Positions 24,154 through 39,350 of a DNA stretch of 64,000 bases are shown piece after piece. Source of the stretch: Absidia repens. Taxonomy: Eukaryota > Mucoromycota > Mucoromycetes > Mucorales > Cunninghamellaceae. The notes beneath the pieces were generated by a model that was not told the origin of the DNA, made no database searches, and worked only from the letters and a program-made list of their open reading frames with translations. The stretch is taken from the NCBI GenBank assembly GCA_002105175.1, contig MCGE01000003.1, positions 434,001 to 498,000 on the forward strand. The letters are read 5' to 3'. The first letter of the stretch is position 1, and the number at the start of each line of letters is the position of its first letter. The position numbers and the translations under genes were made by a program.

Positions 24154-24806
24154 TTTTTTGGGACTTGTGTGAGGATTTAGCTTTTGCTGGCTACAAAAAA
24201 GGAAACCCTGTTTTTCACAGTATTTGAAATCAAACATTATCATAAGTATGAAGCGACAATGGTCAACCGACATGCTCAATGTTCAATCTACATACCACAT
24301 AATCTTTCTAAAGATATCCCTGGGAGGAATTTCTTGCACTTTATGACTTTATTAAATGGCCGTGGTGAACGCATAAAGCAAAGATAGTGAAGGACGCATA
24401 AAAAATAAGCAGGGATGAATGCATGATTGAAGCGCACTGGGAGGTGCTGTCTTTACACTGAGACAAAAACATTGAGTGACAATATAAAAATGGTTTTTAT
24501 TCAAAAAAAAAAAAAAAAGATTCTATTCTAAGTGATTTTATTTGGCATTGGTCATCTTGGGCGACATCGCACTGAGCGATGTACATTGCGCTCTGATGGA
24601 CGGCACGCCTTGAATGCGACAGTGTCACTAGTAAAATCAAATAATATTTGGTACCCGTGCCTTATTTCCCAGTCATTTATAACGATCAATTCCGCGTATA
24701 CCCCAATTTCTACCCCATTGCACCATGCTATACAGTACTACTAGGAAATACATCATGCCAAACAATAAAGCCATGCAATCTGAAGAATAACGAAAGAAGG
24801 TCTTTA
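24154..24806. other. intergenic, no gene seen
   Basis: AT-rich gap between the METTL23-like promoter and the 3' end of the Golgi SNARE gene. It contains an A run at 24505-24519 and ATATAAAAATGGTTTTTATTC, weakly like a family A tail. Confidence 0.4.
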
Positions 24807-25969
24807 TTAAGTTCGTAGCCAATATAATATAATAAGAATAATACATGTCGATATCACACCCGCCATAATCAAAGTGTCCCGTTCCCGCCTTGTATTGATT
24901 CGACTGATCAAATTGTTGATGCCAGGAATATGACCTTACAAATACATATAAAACAAAACATAAACAAAAACGTCATTGTCAGTAATATTTTCGCATGAGT
25001 CCCGTCTGTATAATTCGTCGATCACTTACCCATGACCCCGACAATTTTTGTATTGAATCCTTGAATGGTTCGTCCTTGTCGAGATACATCTTGTCTTGTT
25101 GCATAAGCTTGACTACAGAAAAAAGAAAAAGAAAAAGAATGAGAAGCTAATTAAAGAAGCAATAGTTATCTAGTAAAGCGAACCCCTTACTGTTCCATAC
25201 TTACTCGATAATCATATCAGCCATCTGATGAGAGCTTTCAACACGGTTCCTTTCAGTAAGGTAATAATCCGCGTTATCGCCATTGCCAGCGTTGAATATC
25301 CTGATTTCGTTTTGCACTTGGTTCATCAAATCTGCCTTGTCCCTCGCTGCCCTAATATTTGCCTATTGAAGGAAAAGGAGTCAGTATCCCATTTCATACA
25401 CATTTGTTCTCCTGAGGTTGACAGATATTTTACCTTGACACGTCGGAATTCCTTGGTATAATCATAGAGGATGTTTTTATGTCTTTCAAGCATGTGCATC
25501 ATTGATGGGTTTGTTGGTGTAGCACTAGGTCGGTCTAATACTTGGCTCATGGAATTAATGGTTTCTTGAAGCTATAAAACAAGATAGTAATTGTGAAAGC
25601 GTTGAGTACAAATTATCATCTCGCCACACATTCCTTATCGTATTTGTATTAATTTTTTTGTTGACATACCTTGTTCAGTAGTTGATCTATTTCTTTTTCT
25701 TGACCATCTTTAGCGTCAGTAAAAGCTGTATCTGGTTGTTGTTGTTGTTGTCGTGCAGTGGTGGTGGCGCCGAATTTAGAGAGTGATGCTAGTTTCAGTT
25801 CAATTTCATTCTCTAGCTGTCGTGCTTGGCGCCGTAAAGAATCCCAGGATAAAGGCTGTGAAGGTGTAGATATGTCGGCTTCTTCATCATGTAGATCACT
25901 TCTTAGTAATGGCGTTAATGTAGGAGATGACGGTGAAGATCTAGTTTTGCCCGCTGCTGTCCTGTTCAT
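24807..25969 (-). CDS. GOS1: Golgi Qb-SNARE GOS1 (GOSR1/GS28)
   Basis: Exons 25670-25969, 25434-25571, 25205-25362, 25030-25112 and 24807-24934 give 268 aa. Near the N-terminus is SWDSLRRQARQLENEIELKL, typical of GOS1. The SNARE helix follows (TERNRVESSHQMADMIIDQA), with later QGRTIQGFNTK and HIPGINNLISRINTRRERD. A C-terminal membrane anchor (about 20 residues) ends YWLRT. It works in intra-Golgi and endosome-to-Golgi vesicle fusion, facing the cytosol. A longer start at 26011 would add 14 hydrophobic residues; I chose 25969 because the sequence from MNRTAAGK is a normal SNARE N-terminus. It is divergently transcribed from PEX6 with a 400-base gap. Confidence 0.92.
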
Positions 25970-26371
25970 ATTTGATTTTATTACAAGAAACAAAAAAGGA
26001 GGGAAAGACAAAAAATAAAAAAATGAAATTGCGGATTTTTAAATATTTTACCACATGTGATTTACACTTCTCATGGCCATAAATTACTTGGACGTTTGCC
26101 AACCTTCATACGTGGCTCAATCAATGTTTGTGTGTATTTGGTATACATGCAAAGCATATACAACAGTACCGAATACAAATACGTCCTGCCCAAAAATTGT
26201 ACTTGATCACAAGCTTGAAAGGTGAAAATAGCGGCGTTTGAAACCATTCCAAACCTGAAAGGCCTTAGTCATTTTTTTGCCTATTTTAAAAACCATCTTT
26301 TTCCCCACTTTTTTCCCTTTTCCCTCCATTTTTATTCTCTCCATTCGTCTACTACTTGGTGTGATATTCAT
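25970..26371. promoter_or_regulatory. divergent promoter region GOS1/PEX6
   Basis: This 400-base gap lies between two opposed starts. At 26231-26246 is GCGGCGTTTGAAACC, which on the minus strand reads GGTTTCAAACGCCGC, a variant of the TTTCAAA-CCCGC box 260 bases upstream of GOS1. T/C-rich tracts precede the PEX6 start. Confidence 0.45.
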
Positions 26372-30667
<4,296 letters not shown>

Positions 30668-31270
30668 GTTAGATTAGATTATTATAGATTTATTTTTTAC
30701 ACTAGTTGACAAGATCGATCCCCTTTGTAGTTTTATATAGTATCCCTTTCCCTTCAATATATATTTATTATTATTATTATTAATATTATTGACTTCTTGT
30801 TTATACTTTCTTTGATGTTGACTTCCTCGAATAAATATTTACTATGTTTGGCTTATCGTCTAGAAAATGCTTTTGATTTTATATTGACGTCTGAAGAGGG
30901 GAAAAAAAGATTGGCATGATCAAAGGCTAATCGAAAGGGTTCTGTTGATAGCAATATCCTAGGGGACAAAGGATAGCAGAAGCATAGGATAGCTATGATA
31001 CAGGGAAGCGAAAACGTTTAGATGTGGTATAAGATTGACAAAATCCGACTGTTTGTGTTAGAGTCGCAATTGCTGTTAAATGATCGTGGGCCTTAGCTAG
31101 CGAGTGATGTTGCCGTACAGGAAGAACATCAATTGTTTTAATTTTTTTTTTTATATATTCGATTTCAAATCATTGTCATGCATGCACAAATTGATCAGTT
31201 GGATGCCTGGGGAAGGTTGTTATAAAGTGTAGGTTTTGATAAATATAGATTCCCTGCTATTTTGCACATT
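30668..31270. other. intergenic, no gene seen
   Basis: 3' flank of PEX6, with ATT-rich simple sequence near 30765-30790 and AATAAATATT near 30830. No further gene is seen. Confidence 0.5.
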
Positions 31271-31274
31271 CTAA

Positions 31275-32400
31275 TGCTCCTTGGTCACCCAACTGGCTTC
31301 AGTTAGGATCCCTCTTTTTTTTTTTATACCATACGTAAAAAAGGAAAACAAAATAAAAAAGAATGAAAATAAGGGGTGGTATATATACAGTAAGTATTCC
31401 ATTATCCGGGAGGCTACGCTGGTATCAATGGATAGATCAATAAATATGAACGGTGGAACGAAATACGGTCTCATTTCATAATAAGTGCCCTAGAATTGTT
31501 AATCCGTCACTAGGTCTCAGTGGTAGGGCAATGGTCAGAGATAACCTAGAGAGCGGTGAAAACCTTTTACCACAGTAGCGTCTATAAACACAGTATGGCC
31601 TATATTTATTTATATGATTTGTCAGGTAGGAATTTGGCTATCTTTGATAGTAAGTGATCTAAGACTGCCTACCAGTCCCCGAATGTAAAAAGTAGTTATC
31701 AGTGATAAAACACCCACAAAAATACTACACTAGCGACAATGTTGATTAGCCGGTGTGTCATGGGATAGTTAATAAAAAGGCATAATTTATTGGAACATAT
31801 TGGTAGACACTAAAACTAAAGTTGAGAGGTTCATTGCAACAAACGATTTGATGGAAGAATTTGTTGGAGGAAGCATGAAGAGAGACGACTGTGAGATTTA
31901 AAAAGTTCTCAACGCTAATCTAAAGGTACAATTGGAAAATGGGAGATAATATACTATACAGATATAGACGAAAGAGAAATCCGTTATTGAATCACAAAAA
32001 CAGATCAACACTAATCAAAAAAGGGGAGGTAATGAAAAACAGGGATCTACTGCACAAGACATGAGATAGGCTAATGGGACAGTTTTCATTAAAGCAAAAA
32101 AAAAAAAAAAAAAAAAGAGACATATTTTATTCATGTATAGATACAAACTAATACTATGCGAAGCTAATGAAGGCTCCAAAAAGTCAATTAATGGTAGTCC
32201 AAAATCCTGAATCCAAAATGAAAGGGTTTCCCATGCATGTTGTCATCCATGATCTGAAAACCCGTCTAAACTAGTCCTGACACGAATCTAATGCCACCAT
32301 AATCTCAAAGAAGTATAGTGAAGGGAAAAAAATGAAAATGAAAAGAAAAAGATTAAAAAAAAAAAATGAGTAAATAAATATTCACGTGGGCGGTATTTAA
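31275..32400 (-). repeat. dispersed repeat family A, copy 3 (reverse)
   Basis: The box TTAAATACCGCCCACGTG (minus strand, 32383-32400) starts it, 88 bases past the stop of the DUF7137-type gene. Then come a T/C tract, the core at 32215-32240 (minus: CATGGGAAACCCTTTCATTT), GAATAAAATATGTCTC, CAATAAATTATGCC and, at the far end, CCAGCGTAGCCTCC (31408-31421). These segments recur in order in copies at 18 and 55 kb (reverse) and 62 kb (forward). Confidence 0.75.
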
Positions 32401-32488
32401 AAGTTTTTTTGGGGAGGTCTCTAGTGAGGGAAGGGAGGAGAGGAAAATTATATACTATTTGAAGAGAAAGGAAGAGTATTGGTTGGTT

Positions 32489-33587
32489 TTATTGAAGAAG
32501 AGAGAATAAGAACAATGCTGAGGTTACAAGAGCTACTCCAAATGCTGTCAGAAGGGGTAACATGGAAGAGAAGAGACTTTCACCCGATCCAACATAGCAC
32601 GTGGGGCAAAACATGGCTAGTAAAAAAAAAAAAGGGTCTGAGTGATCAGGTATTTCTCACAATGATGATATCGCAGGTTTTACTTACAATCTGTTCGACC
32701 TACATAGGCTTCGGTACTATAAAGAGCCACAATTAGTCTTGAGTCAGGCATGAGCCATCCTGGACTAGGGAACGCCTTGGGGCCTCGTTGATCGTAGACA
32801 AGCACCGTATAGTACCCCACCATTAACGGAGTGTGTGGATCCATTTTGGCCAGGTCCCAATAGGCTTCGGTGGCAGTACCATCGACAATGGCGGCGGTGA
32901 TGGTTTGTTTCTGAGGATTGGCCAGGGCTACGGTAAGATTCATCGGCTGCACTTTGAGTGCATTGGGATCGACAGTCCATTCAAGGGTCATATTGGATAC
33001 ACCAATCTTGTAAAGCGGTGGGAAGGTTTGGTTGGGGATTGGCTTTTTCCATGTTAAATACGCTGGTGGAATGTTGTTTGCAAATGAAGCTGATGTTGGT
33101 TTACCGGAAAATGGATTGCCACCTTGTTGCTGACTGTTGGTGTCGTTACCTGCTGTACCGCCCAGTGTGCCGTTGATTTGCGTACCATTCAGTCCACCAG
33201 TACCCATTATACTCCCAGTATTGTTCATGCCATTTCCTACTATATTGCTTGGTAAAGGAGGTGAACCATTTACTGCATTGCTGAAACTTGGTGTCGCTGA
33301 ATTACTGGGAACAGATGCAGGCAAAGAATTCGTGCCTAAAAAAAAGTTGGTATTTTAACTTCCGATGAATAGGATGTTCCCAAAATGATATTTCCTGTTA
33401 CCTTGTGTAGGCTGTGCTGGGGCAGCAGCATCATCTATTTTTTTGTAAAAATGAAATTGTCATAAACGTATAAGTTACTATATATTGAATACGTACCTCG
33501 TCTATAAACTGGTGAATAAGCGTAGCACGGTAATGATTGTATCGAGAAAACCAAGATATTGACCAAAATAAGTCGAAATACAAACAT
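32489..33587 (-). CDS. second DUF7137-type secreted protein, membrane-tailed
   Basis: Exons 33497-33587, 33402-33434, 32688-33335 and 32489-32616 give 299 aa. A signal peptide (about 23 residues, MFVFRLILVNILVFS onward) leads into a Pro/Ser/Asn/Gly-rich stretch with many N-glycosylation sites. The domain has YKIGVSNMTLEWTVD, TPLMVGYYTVLVYDQRG and PSPGWLMPDSRLIVALYS. The C-terminus has MFCPTCYVG and an anchor ending LFLFSLLQ. It shares these points with the gene at 13138-14185, so the two are paralogues. The minimal last-exon layout (CPTC plus anchor after one intron) is the same in both, showing shared gene structure. Role unknown; a cell-surface position is inferred. Confidence 0.87.
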
Positions 33588-34242
33588 ATTTCAATATTAG
33601 AAAAAATTAATATATGGTATATTTATATATATTTATATATTTATATATATATATATAGATGTATAAAATAAATAGTCTATTAAAGGCTGTTTTCTACAAT
33701 ACTATTGAGTAGAAGGAAGGAAGGAAGAAAAAAAGAACAGGAAAAAGAGAAAAGATACCAAGGAAAAGAGAATATTTACAATTCATGATCACCTCCTCTT
33801 TTTTTGATATCCGCCTGTTTTTTCTTGACTATACCATGATCTTCCCCTTGAAAAATAAAAATGCATTTCATAGTTTGGATACACATAGAAAAAGATGAGT
33901 ATGTAAACCCAGTTCTTACTCTTCATATATCATGTATCATTTTACCAACGTAACAAAGTCATGGCAAATGTATTTTACAGCACTGTATCAATTCAACAGC
34001 GTCAAACGGGTGTTTAATTCATGCAATTATAATGATGCCTCTTTATTGTCGTAAATAGAAATAAAGGAAAAAAAAAAGAAGATAAGGAGTAAAAGTAAAC
34101 ATATAAATATATATACACTACAGGGATGTGAAAGGAGGGGCTAATAAAAGGTAAAAGGAGTAAGAGAAACTGTCCAAGAGATTACCACCATCAATACAAT
34201 ATGATACAAAACAAGTCAACCTTATTGGACATATGTACAGAT
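33588..34242. other. intergenic, no gene seen
   Basis: It holds the promoter of the DUF7137-type gene, with ATATAT simple repeat at 33605-33660, and AT-rich filler. Confidence 0.5.
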
Positions 34243-34523
34243 TTACTGCATCAAGTCGGTCGGAACGGGTTCCACAGCCTATAAAAATGAAATGGAGAGT
34301 TTTCTTTTTTTTTCATTTATGATTTACCTTTGTCTTGATCATCGCCTCACACATATTTAATATAGTGTACCAAGCTAGTAAATTGTACACATCCTATAGT
34401 AATAATATATAGAAGTTAGTTAGTGGTTATCAAATATTTATAAGATCATTGTTTTATGACACCAATACCAATTTTATAACATGATAAAATAAGGCACACA
34501 GATATTTTAAGTAGGCCATTCAT
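34243..34523 (-). CDS. possible small protein, about 41 aa (tentative)
   Basis: Exons 34500-34523 (weak GTGTGC donor), 34328-34393 and 34243-34278 join in phase. The predicted residues are MNGLLKIS, then DVYNLLAWYTILNMCEAMIK, then TKAVEPVPTDLMQ. The two downstream introns (34279-34327 and 34394-34499) have good acceptors, one a good GTAAAT donor, and both exons stay open in a single frame, which argues against chance. The amphipathic middle could be a short membrane or helix segment. I do not recognise it. A variant of the CCCGC box (34654-34670, minus reading CTTTGAAACGCCGCCCC) lies 130 bases upstream. It would be divergent from the severin-like gene. Confidence 0.35.
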
Positions 34524-34653
34524 CGTTCTCGCAAATAATTGATTAGTTGATGTGAGCGTTGTTAGGTTCAAACAGTACCGGTCTTCATGTCTAAAATAGC
34601 GATGTCCTGGTCACCTTAAAAGAATGACCAGAAAATAAGCGATTTGGCTAATA

Positions 34654-34670
34654 GGGGCGGCGTTTCAAAG
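34654..34670 (-). promoter_or_regulatory. CCCGC-box variant upstream of divergent genes
   Basis: GGGGCGGCGTTTCAAAG on the plus strand, about 95 bases before the severin-like start. The minus reading, CTTTGAAACGCCGCCCC, resembles the box upstream of GOS1. Function inferred only from position. Confidence 0.35.
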
Positions 34671-34762
34671 AAAAATGCAAGCTATTTTATGTGTAACTTT
34701 TTTATTTTTTAAAAAAAGGTCTTCCTTTCTTTCTTGCCTACCACAGACAGTAATTTATCAAT

Positions 34763-36285
34763 ATGCTTCGCAATTCTACTTGGAGTAAGTTGTAGTGCAC
34801 ATAGCACTTTTACATGTTCACTCAAACAATGAGTTTGTATGTAGGATTAGATGACACCAATTTGGCCAACTTTGGATCCGATTTAGAAAAACAACACCGT
34901 AAGGAAGAAGGCGCATTAGAAACTGCTTGGAATTATGAAGGCTCCCCTATTGGCCATGAACCGTAAGTTTATTTATCTCTTTTATTTCGAAATACGTTAT
35001 CATTCATCCGTTTTGTGCAATAGTGGTATGTGGATATGGCGAGTCCAAAACTTCTCATTATTGCCAGTACCTATCAAACAGGCGGGGCAATTCTACGAAG
35101 GTGATAGCTACATTGTTCTTAGTGTAAGGAAAAGAATTCAAACACATGCATTGACAAAGAAGATATTTGTTGACAATAAGGCTTTTCATTGTCCTCTATT
35201 ATCATAGACAACACAAAAAAAGGGTTCTGAAGCTTTGGTTCACAATATCCATTTTTGGCTTGGCAAAGAAACGACTCAAGATGAAGCTGGCACAGCAGCT
35301 TACAAGACCGTCGAATTGGATGACTGTAAGGTTCTTCCATGTTTTTCATCTTTTAACTTTTTTTTTTCAATTGAAATGCTGACTTTTTTTAATATATAGT
35401 CTTGGATTCCTTGGCCACACAACATCGAGAAGTCCAACGTCATGAATCAAGTCAATTCAAGGCCTATTTTAGAACCCTGACATATTTACAAGGTGGTTTT
35501 GAGAGTGGATTCCATCATGTGGAGGAAGAAGAACATCATACCCGTCTCCTCCGTGTGCACCGCCCTAGCTCATTACAAGGCACTCGGACACAAAATGCCG
35601 TGGCTATTTCCCAGGTGGCATTATCCCCAGCCAGTTTGAATGCTCATGCCGTTTTTATCTTGGATACCGTCGATGTGGTCTATTCTTGGCAAGGCGCCCA
35701 ATCTCGTGGTATTGAAAAGGCGAAGGCGGCGGAATTTATTGCTCAGTTGATCAGTGAACGCAATGGATTGGGTGAAATGACTGTCATTGGTAAAAACAAA
35801 TCAAGAAGATGAAAATGATCGTTTTTATACCCATTCGATTTTTCTTTTCTTGAATAGAACAAAATAGCGGTGCACAAAAGTCATTTTGGGATGCTTTGGG
35901 CGCGGCGGAAGAAGAAGAAGAAGCAGTGAATGATACCAATGACGAAGAAGATGAAGAGGCGACGATGGATGAAGGACGGGAACACCGCTTGTTGCGACTC
36001 CACTCTGGTCTGCTTGGACGCTTGAAATTGGATGTGGTGGCGGAAGGCAAGATCAACAAGGATATGTTTGATAGCAAGGATGTATTTATTTTGGACGTGT
36101 CGCATGAAATTTTTGTCTGGGTGGGACGCAAGGCTAGCCGCAAAGAACGCCGCCATGGATTGCAATACGCTCAGGATTATCTCAAGGAATCTGAACTGCC
36201 ACCTTTTACACCCATCTGTCAAATTCAGGAAGGTGCCGAGGATGAATTGTTTGAAGCTCAATTGGAAGGTTGGCAAGGCTGGTAG
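34763..36285 (+). CDS. severin/fragmin-type gelsolin-family protein
   Basis: Exons 34763-34784, 34845-34962, 35024-35123, 35208-35325, 35400-35789 and 35858-36285 give 391 aa, the size of three-repeat severins. The first gelsolin repeat has [20 protein letters not shown] and [20 protein letters not shown], followed by VELDDFLDSL and [13 protein letters not shown]. The second has [19 protein letters not shown]; the third has [19 protein letters not shown], preceded by a Glu/Asp-rich insert. Severins cut and cap actin filaments in a calcium-dependent way in the cytosol. The acidic linker [17 protein letters not shown] (about 270) is unusual. Family assignment is secure; severing activity is inference. 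Confidence 0.93.
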
Positions 36286-36613
36286 AAAAAAATAGATGTT
36301 AGTAGAATAGATATTGATGATATTAGTACTAGTATTAGTATTAGTAGCATATATACATATATGTGACATTGGAATAAAGAAAGGACTTGATTGAACCAAA
36401 AAAGAAGAAATATTTTATGATGAATGGTAGACAGCGGGGAGCATATGATGAGTGTAGTGATCAAGGATTTTCTACTTTTGGAGAAACCGGATTGAAAAAA
36501 GGGATTCGCCACATACCAAATTGGTAACCTAAATTCATTTGGATTACAACTACAGTATAGGGGGACAAGAAGGGGGAACTAATGCAACAGAACAGATCAT
36601 ATGTTTATGAAAG

Positions 36614-36661
<48 letters not shown>

Positions 36662-36777
36662 ACATGTGTTTGTAATAAATAACCAGTCATTTATTTATGT
36701 ATGTGTGTGCGTTTTATATGTTTATAAAATGCATGCGTCAAATGGAAAAAAAAAATGGGCAGGGATACTATAATCAT
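36286..36777. other. intergenic with (TA)n(TG)n microsatellite
   Basis: Short 3' flank between convergent genes. At about 36615-36662 an AT dinucleotide run passes into a GT run. No gene is seen. Confidence 0.6.
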
Positions 36778-37871
36778 TTACCATCCATGAAAACTTTCCA
36801 GCCAGCCTTGATCAGGTGGGAATCTTGTATTTTTGCTATTGTTGAACGGGGATGGTTTGTTACTGAGACGATGCGTAGGAAGAGAGGGTGGGCGATAGGC
36901 ACGAGAAGGAGAAGAACGATAATAATAGCAGGCACGATGTTGTCGGTGATGATGGGTGCCCGGTTTTTGTTGCGCATGTTCCCATAATACATTATTGCGT
37001 AAACTTTCCGTCAATTCTGTTTTTAAAAAGTGATCAAGCGGTGGAGGTATATGGATACTGTTTAAAGAAGAAGATGATGACGATGGCGAAGATGAAGAAG
37101 TGGGAGGTGTTTTAAATAAGGCCGATAGTAAAGAAGGTCGTTGTATCAGGGGTTGACGTGGTGGCAACGCTTTTTTTTCAAAATAATGCTGATTTGAGCG
37201 GAGTTTTTCATTGTAGCGATTATGCATCAGTGGTTGTTCATCGTATAAATCTTTTCCATAATCATCGTCATCAAAAACATCATCATCATCATACAAATCA
37301 TCATCGTAAAATTCGTCGTCTTCATCATACAAATCATTTTCATATTCATCTTCGTATTGATAAGAATCGGAAAGTGGAGGGGTAGTGGTTCGACTATTAT
37401 GATGCTGTATATCGGAGTGTGAAATTGAAGAGGGTGGTTGTGGTGGTGTTGATGTGAGATGATGATGATTTATTTTGACTAATGGTTTTGATGAAAAAGA
37501 CCATTCTTTTTTTTTAGACACCTGATTATACTGGGTTTGTTTCTTTTGTGAGATCTCGTGGCAGTCATCACCAGCTGACAGTGACAAGATGGGTTGGACA
37601 AAACGTTGTTGTTGTTGCTTTTGATGCCACAACCGCCATGACAAATTTTCCAATCTAGGCCCATCTTCCAAATGCTGTTTACATTTTGATAAAACTTAAA
37701 AAAAAAAAAAAAAAAGAGGAGCTGGTCAATTCCAGCTAAACACACATACTGTAACCATTAACTAATCAATATTTTACCTGACCACATTGAAATCAACTGA
37801 TCTAAATCATTATTTCGAAGAATAGGTTGTTTAAATGACAAAAAATGGTTTGAGTCTCTGATACTACCCAT
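36778..37871 (-). CDS. PF08550 (GATA N-terminal type) protein
   Basis: Exons 37778-37871 and 36778-37694 give 336 aa. The N-terminus MGSIRDSNHFLSFKQPIL leads to ISMWSVLSKCKQHLEDGPRL then ENLSWRLWH, the signature of the PF08550 (DUF1752) motif found at the N-terminus of fungal GATA nitrogen regulators and some other proteins. The rest is low complexity: a striking Asp/Tyr/Glu stretch (DLYDEDDEFYDDDLYDDDD), poly-Ser, and a basic Arg/His/Pro tail. No zinc finger is seen, so it is probably not a DNA-binding GATA factor. Function unknown. Confidence 0.8.
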
Positions 37872-39350
37872 AATAACGTTATGGAATAATAAGTAAAAAG
37901 ATAGAAAAAGTAATACGATGAAACAAAAAAAATTGCGCGTAGTCTCAAATCAACACCGGCTGATAGTACAAAAAAAAAAAAAAAAAAAAATAGAAAAAGC
38001 TTCAAAGCAAAGTATAACACCCAAAAATAAGAAGAGGAAGGAAAAAAAAAAACAAAAAAAAAAACTCTTTTTATATCGTTACGGTCAGGGAATTGCTTCT
38101 TATGGCAAGCAACTGTTCCCCTGTCACAAAACATAAATTTTACACCAACAACTTACTGTCTCCTATTGGCTATGCCGAGATCCGACGAAAAGAATAAGAT
38201 ATTTTTTTTTCGACAAACAAAAATCATGCTCCCCGCACACATTTCAAATTCCGATATCGCTTGCTAATCAAACTTTTTTTTTTCCTAACATCCCATTTTA
38301 GTGAGGTTTGCCTTGTCAAAAAAAAAAAAAGTCTGCGATCGTCGCAATATCATTGATAGGAGGAGAAAAAAGAGATGGCTCCTTGAAGCTCTGTACCCCC
38401 CCAACACCTAAAATTAAGATCAGACGATCTATTTGAAAGTTTGAAAGCTTTAGCGTGATGATTCATTTTTGGAAGCTTATTTTTTTAACCTATTCACTAA
38501 AAAAAAAAAAAAAAAAAAAAAAAAGAGCGCATAGAATGCTATAATTTAACGTGCACTGATCTATTTTGATCATCAATGTTCCTGGCTGCTCCTTTATCAT
38601 TATAGAACGAAGCAAAATACTGTATATATGTACATAAAAAAATAAAAAAATAAAAAAAATAAAAAAAATAAAAAAAATAAAAAAAAAACTTATTCGCCAG
38701 GTTGCCAATATGAGGTCACACGCTGGTTTCTCTTTCGATAAGATAAACAACACCCCACATTGCATTCACGCGAAAAAAAAAAGCGGAGAGAATCAACATG
38801 TATCACAAAAAAAACACGGAATTGGTGAGAAAAACAAGTCCTTATAAGACTGACTCCCTCTTCACTTTCTTTCCTTCATATCATGTGGTCGTCGCATAAA
38901 GTAACGCTAATACCCAAAGAATGTAAGTAAATAATAATTATCATAGTAAGAAACCTTTTTTTATAATAGAATATGTATAAAAAGTAAAAGATAGGGTTGG
39001 TGAAAAATAAAATAAAAGTACACTAAGGAGGGATGAATGTATATACATAAAAAATACCATCGCTAATAATTAATAAACTAATTAACAAGCTAATGTTGCT
39101 AGGTTGAATGATGGGAGGTTGAAGGGACATTGGAGTGATATTGTTGTTTTTGCTTTTGTTGTTGATGATGATGATCATGCTGTAGACGTGATGGATCAGC
39201 ACCTATTTGTTGATAATCTTGATAGTGATAGGGATCATGTGGGTCTTGTTGGTGCTGATGCTGCCGCTGCCGAGGAAGAGTATAAGGTTTTAACTAAAGA
39301 CAAAAAAACTGGGATGAGTGACCAGCATATCTAACAATAGCTTCGCTCTT
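37872..39350. other. intergenic, no gene seen
   Basis: AT-rich with A runs at 37970-37990 and 38499-38524, and an (A7T)-like repeat at 38634-38688. A short ATG frame followed by GTAAGT at 38884-38927 fails to continue, so no exon is called. Plus-strand frames at 39104-39334 oppose the tail of the cyclin gene and lack support. Confidence 0.5.

Noticed and set aside
38634..38688. (A7T)-like repeat as a possible regulatory array
   Set aside because: Simple AT-rich repeat; no other feature supports a role.
38884..38927. Short ATG frame ending at a GTAAGT donor
   Set aside because: No downstream acceptor keeps the frame open for more than a few codons.
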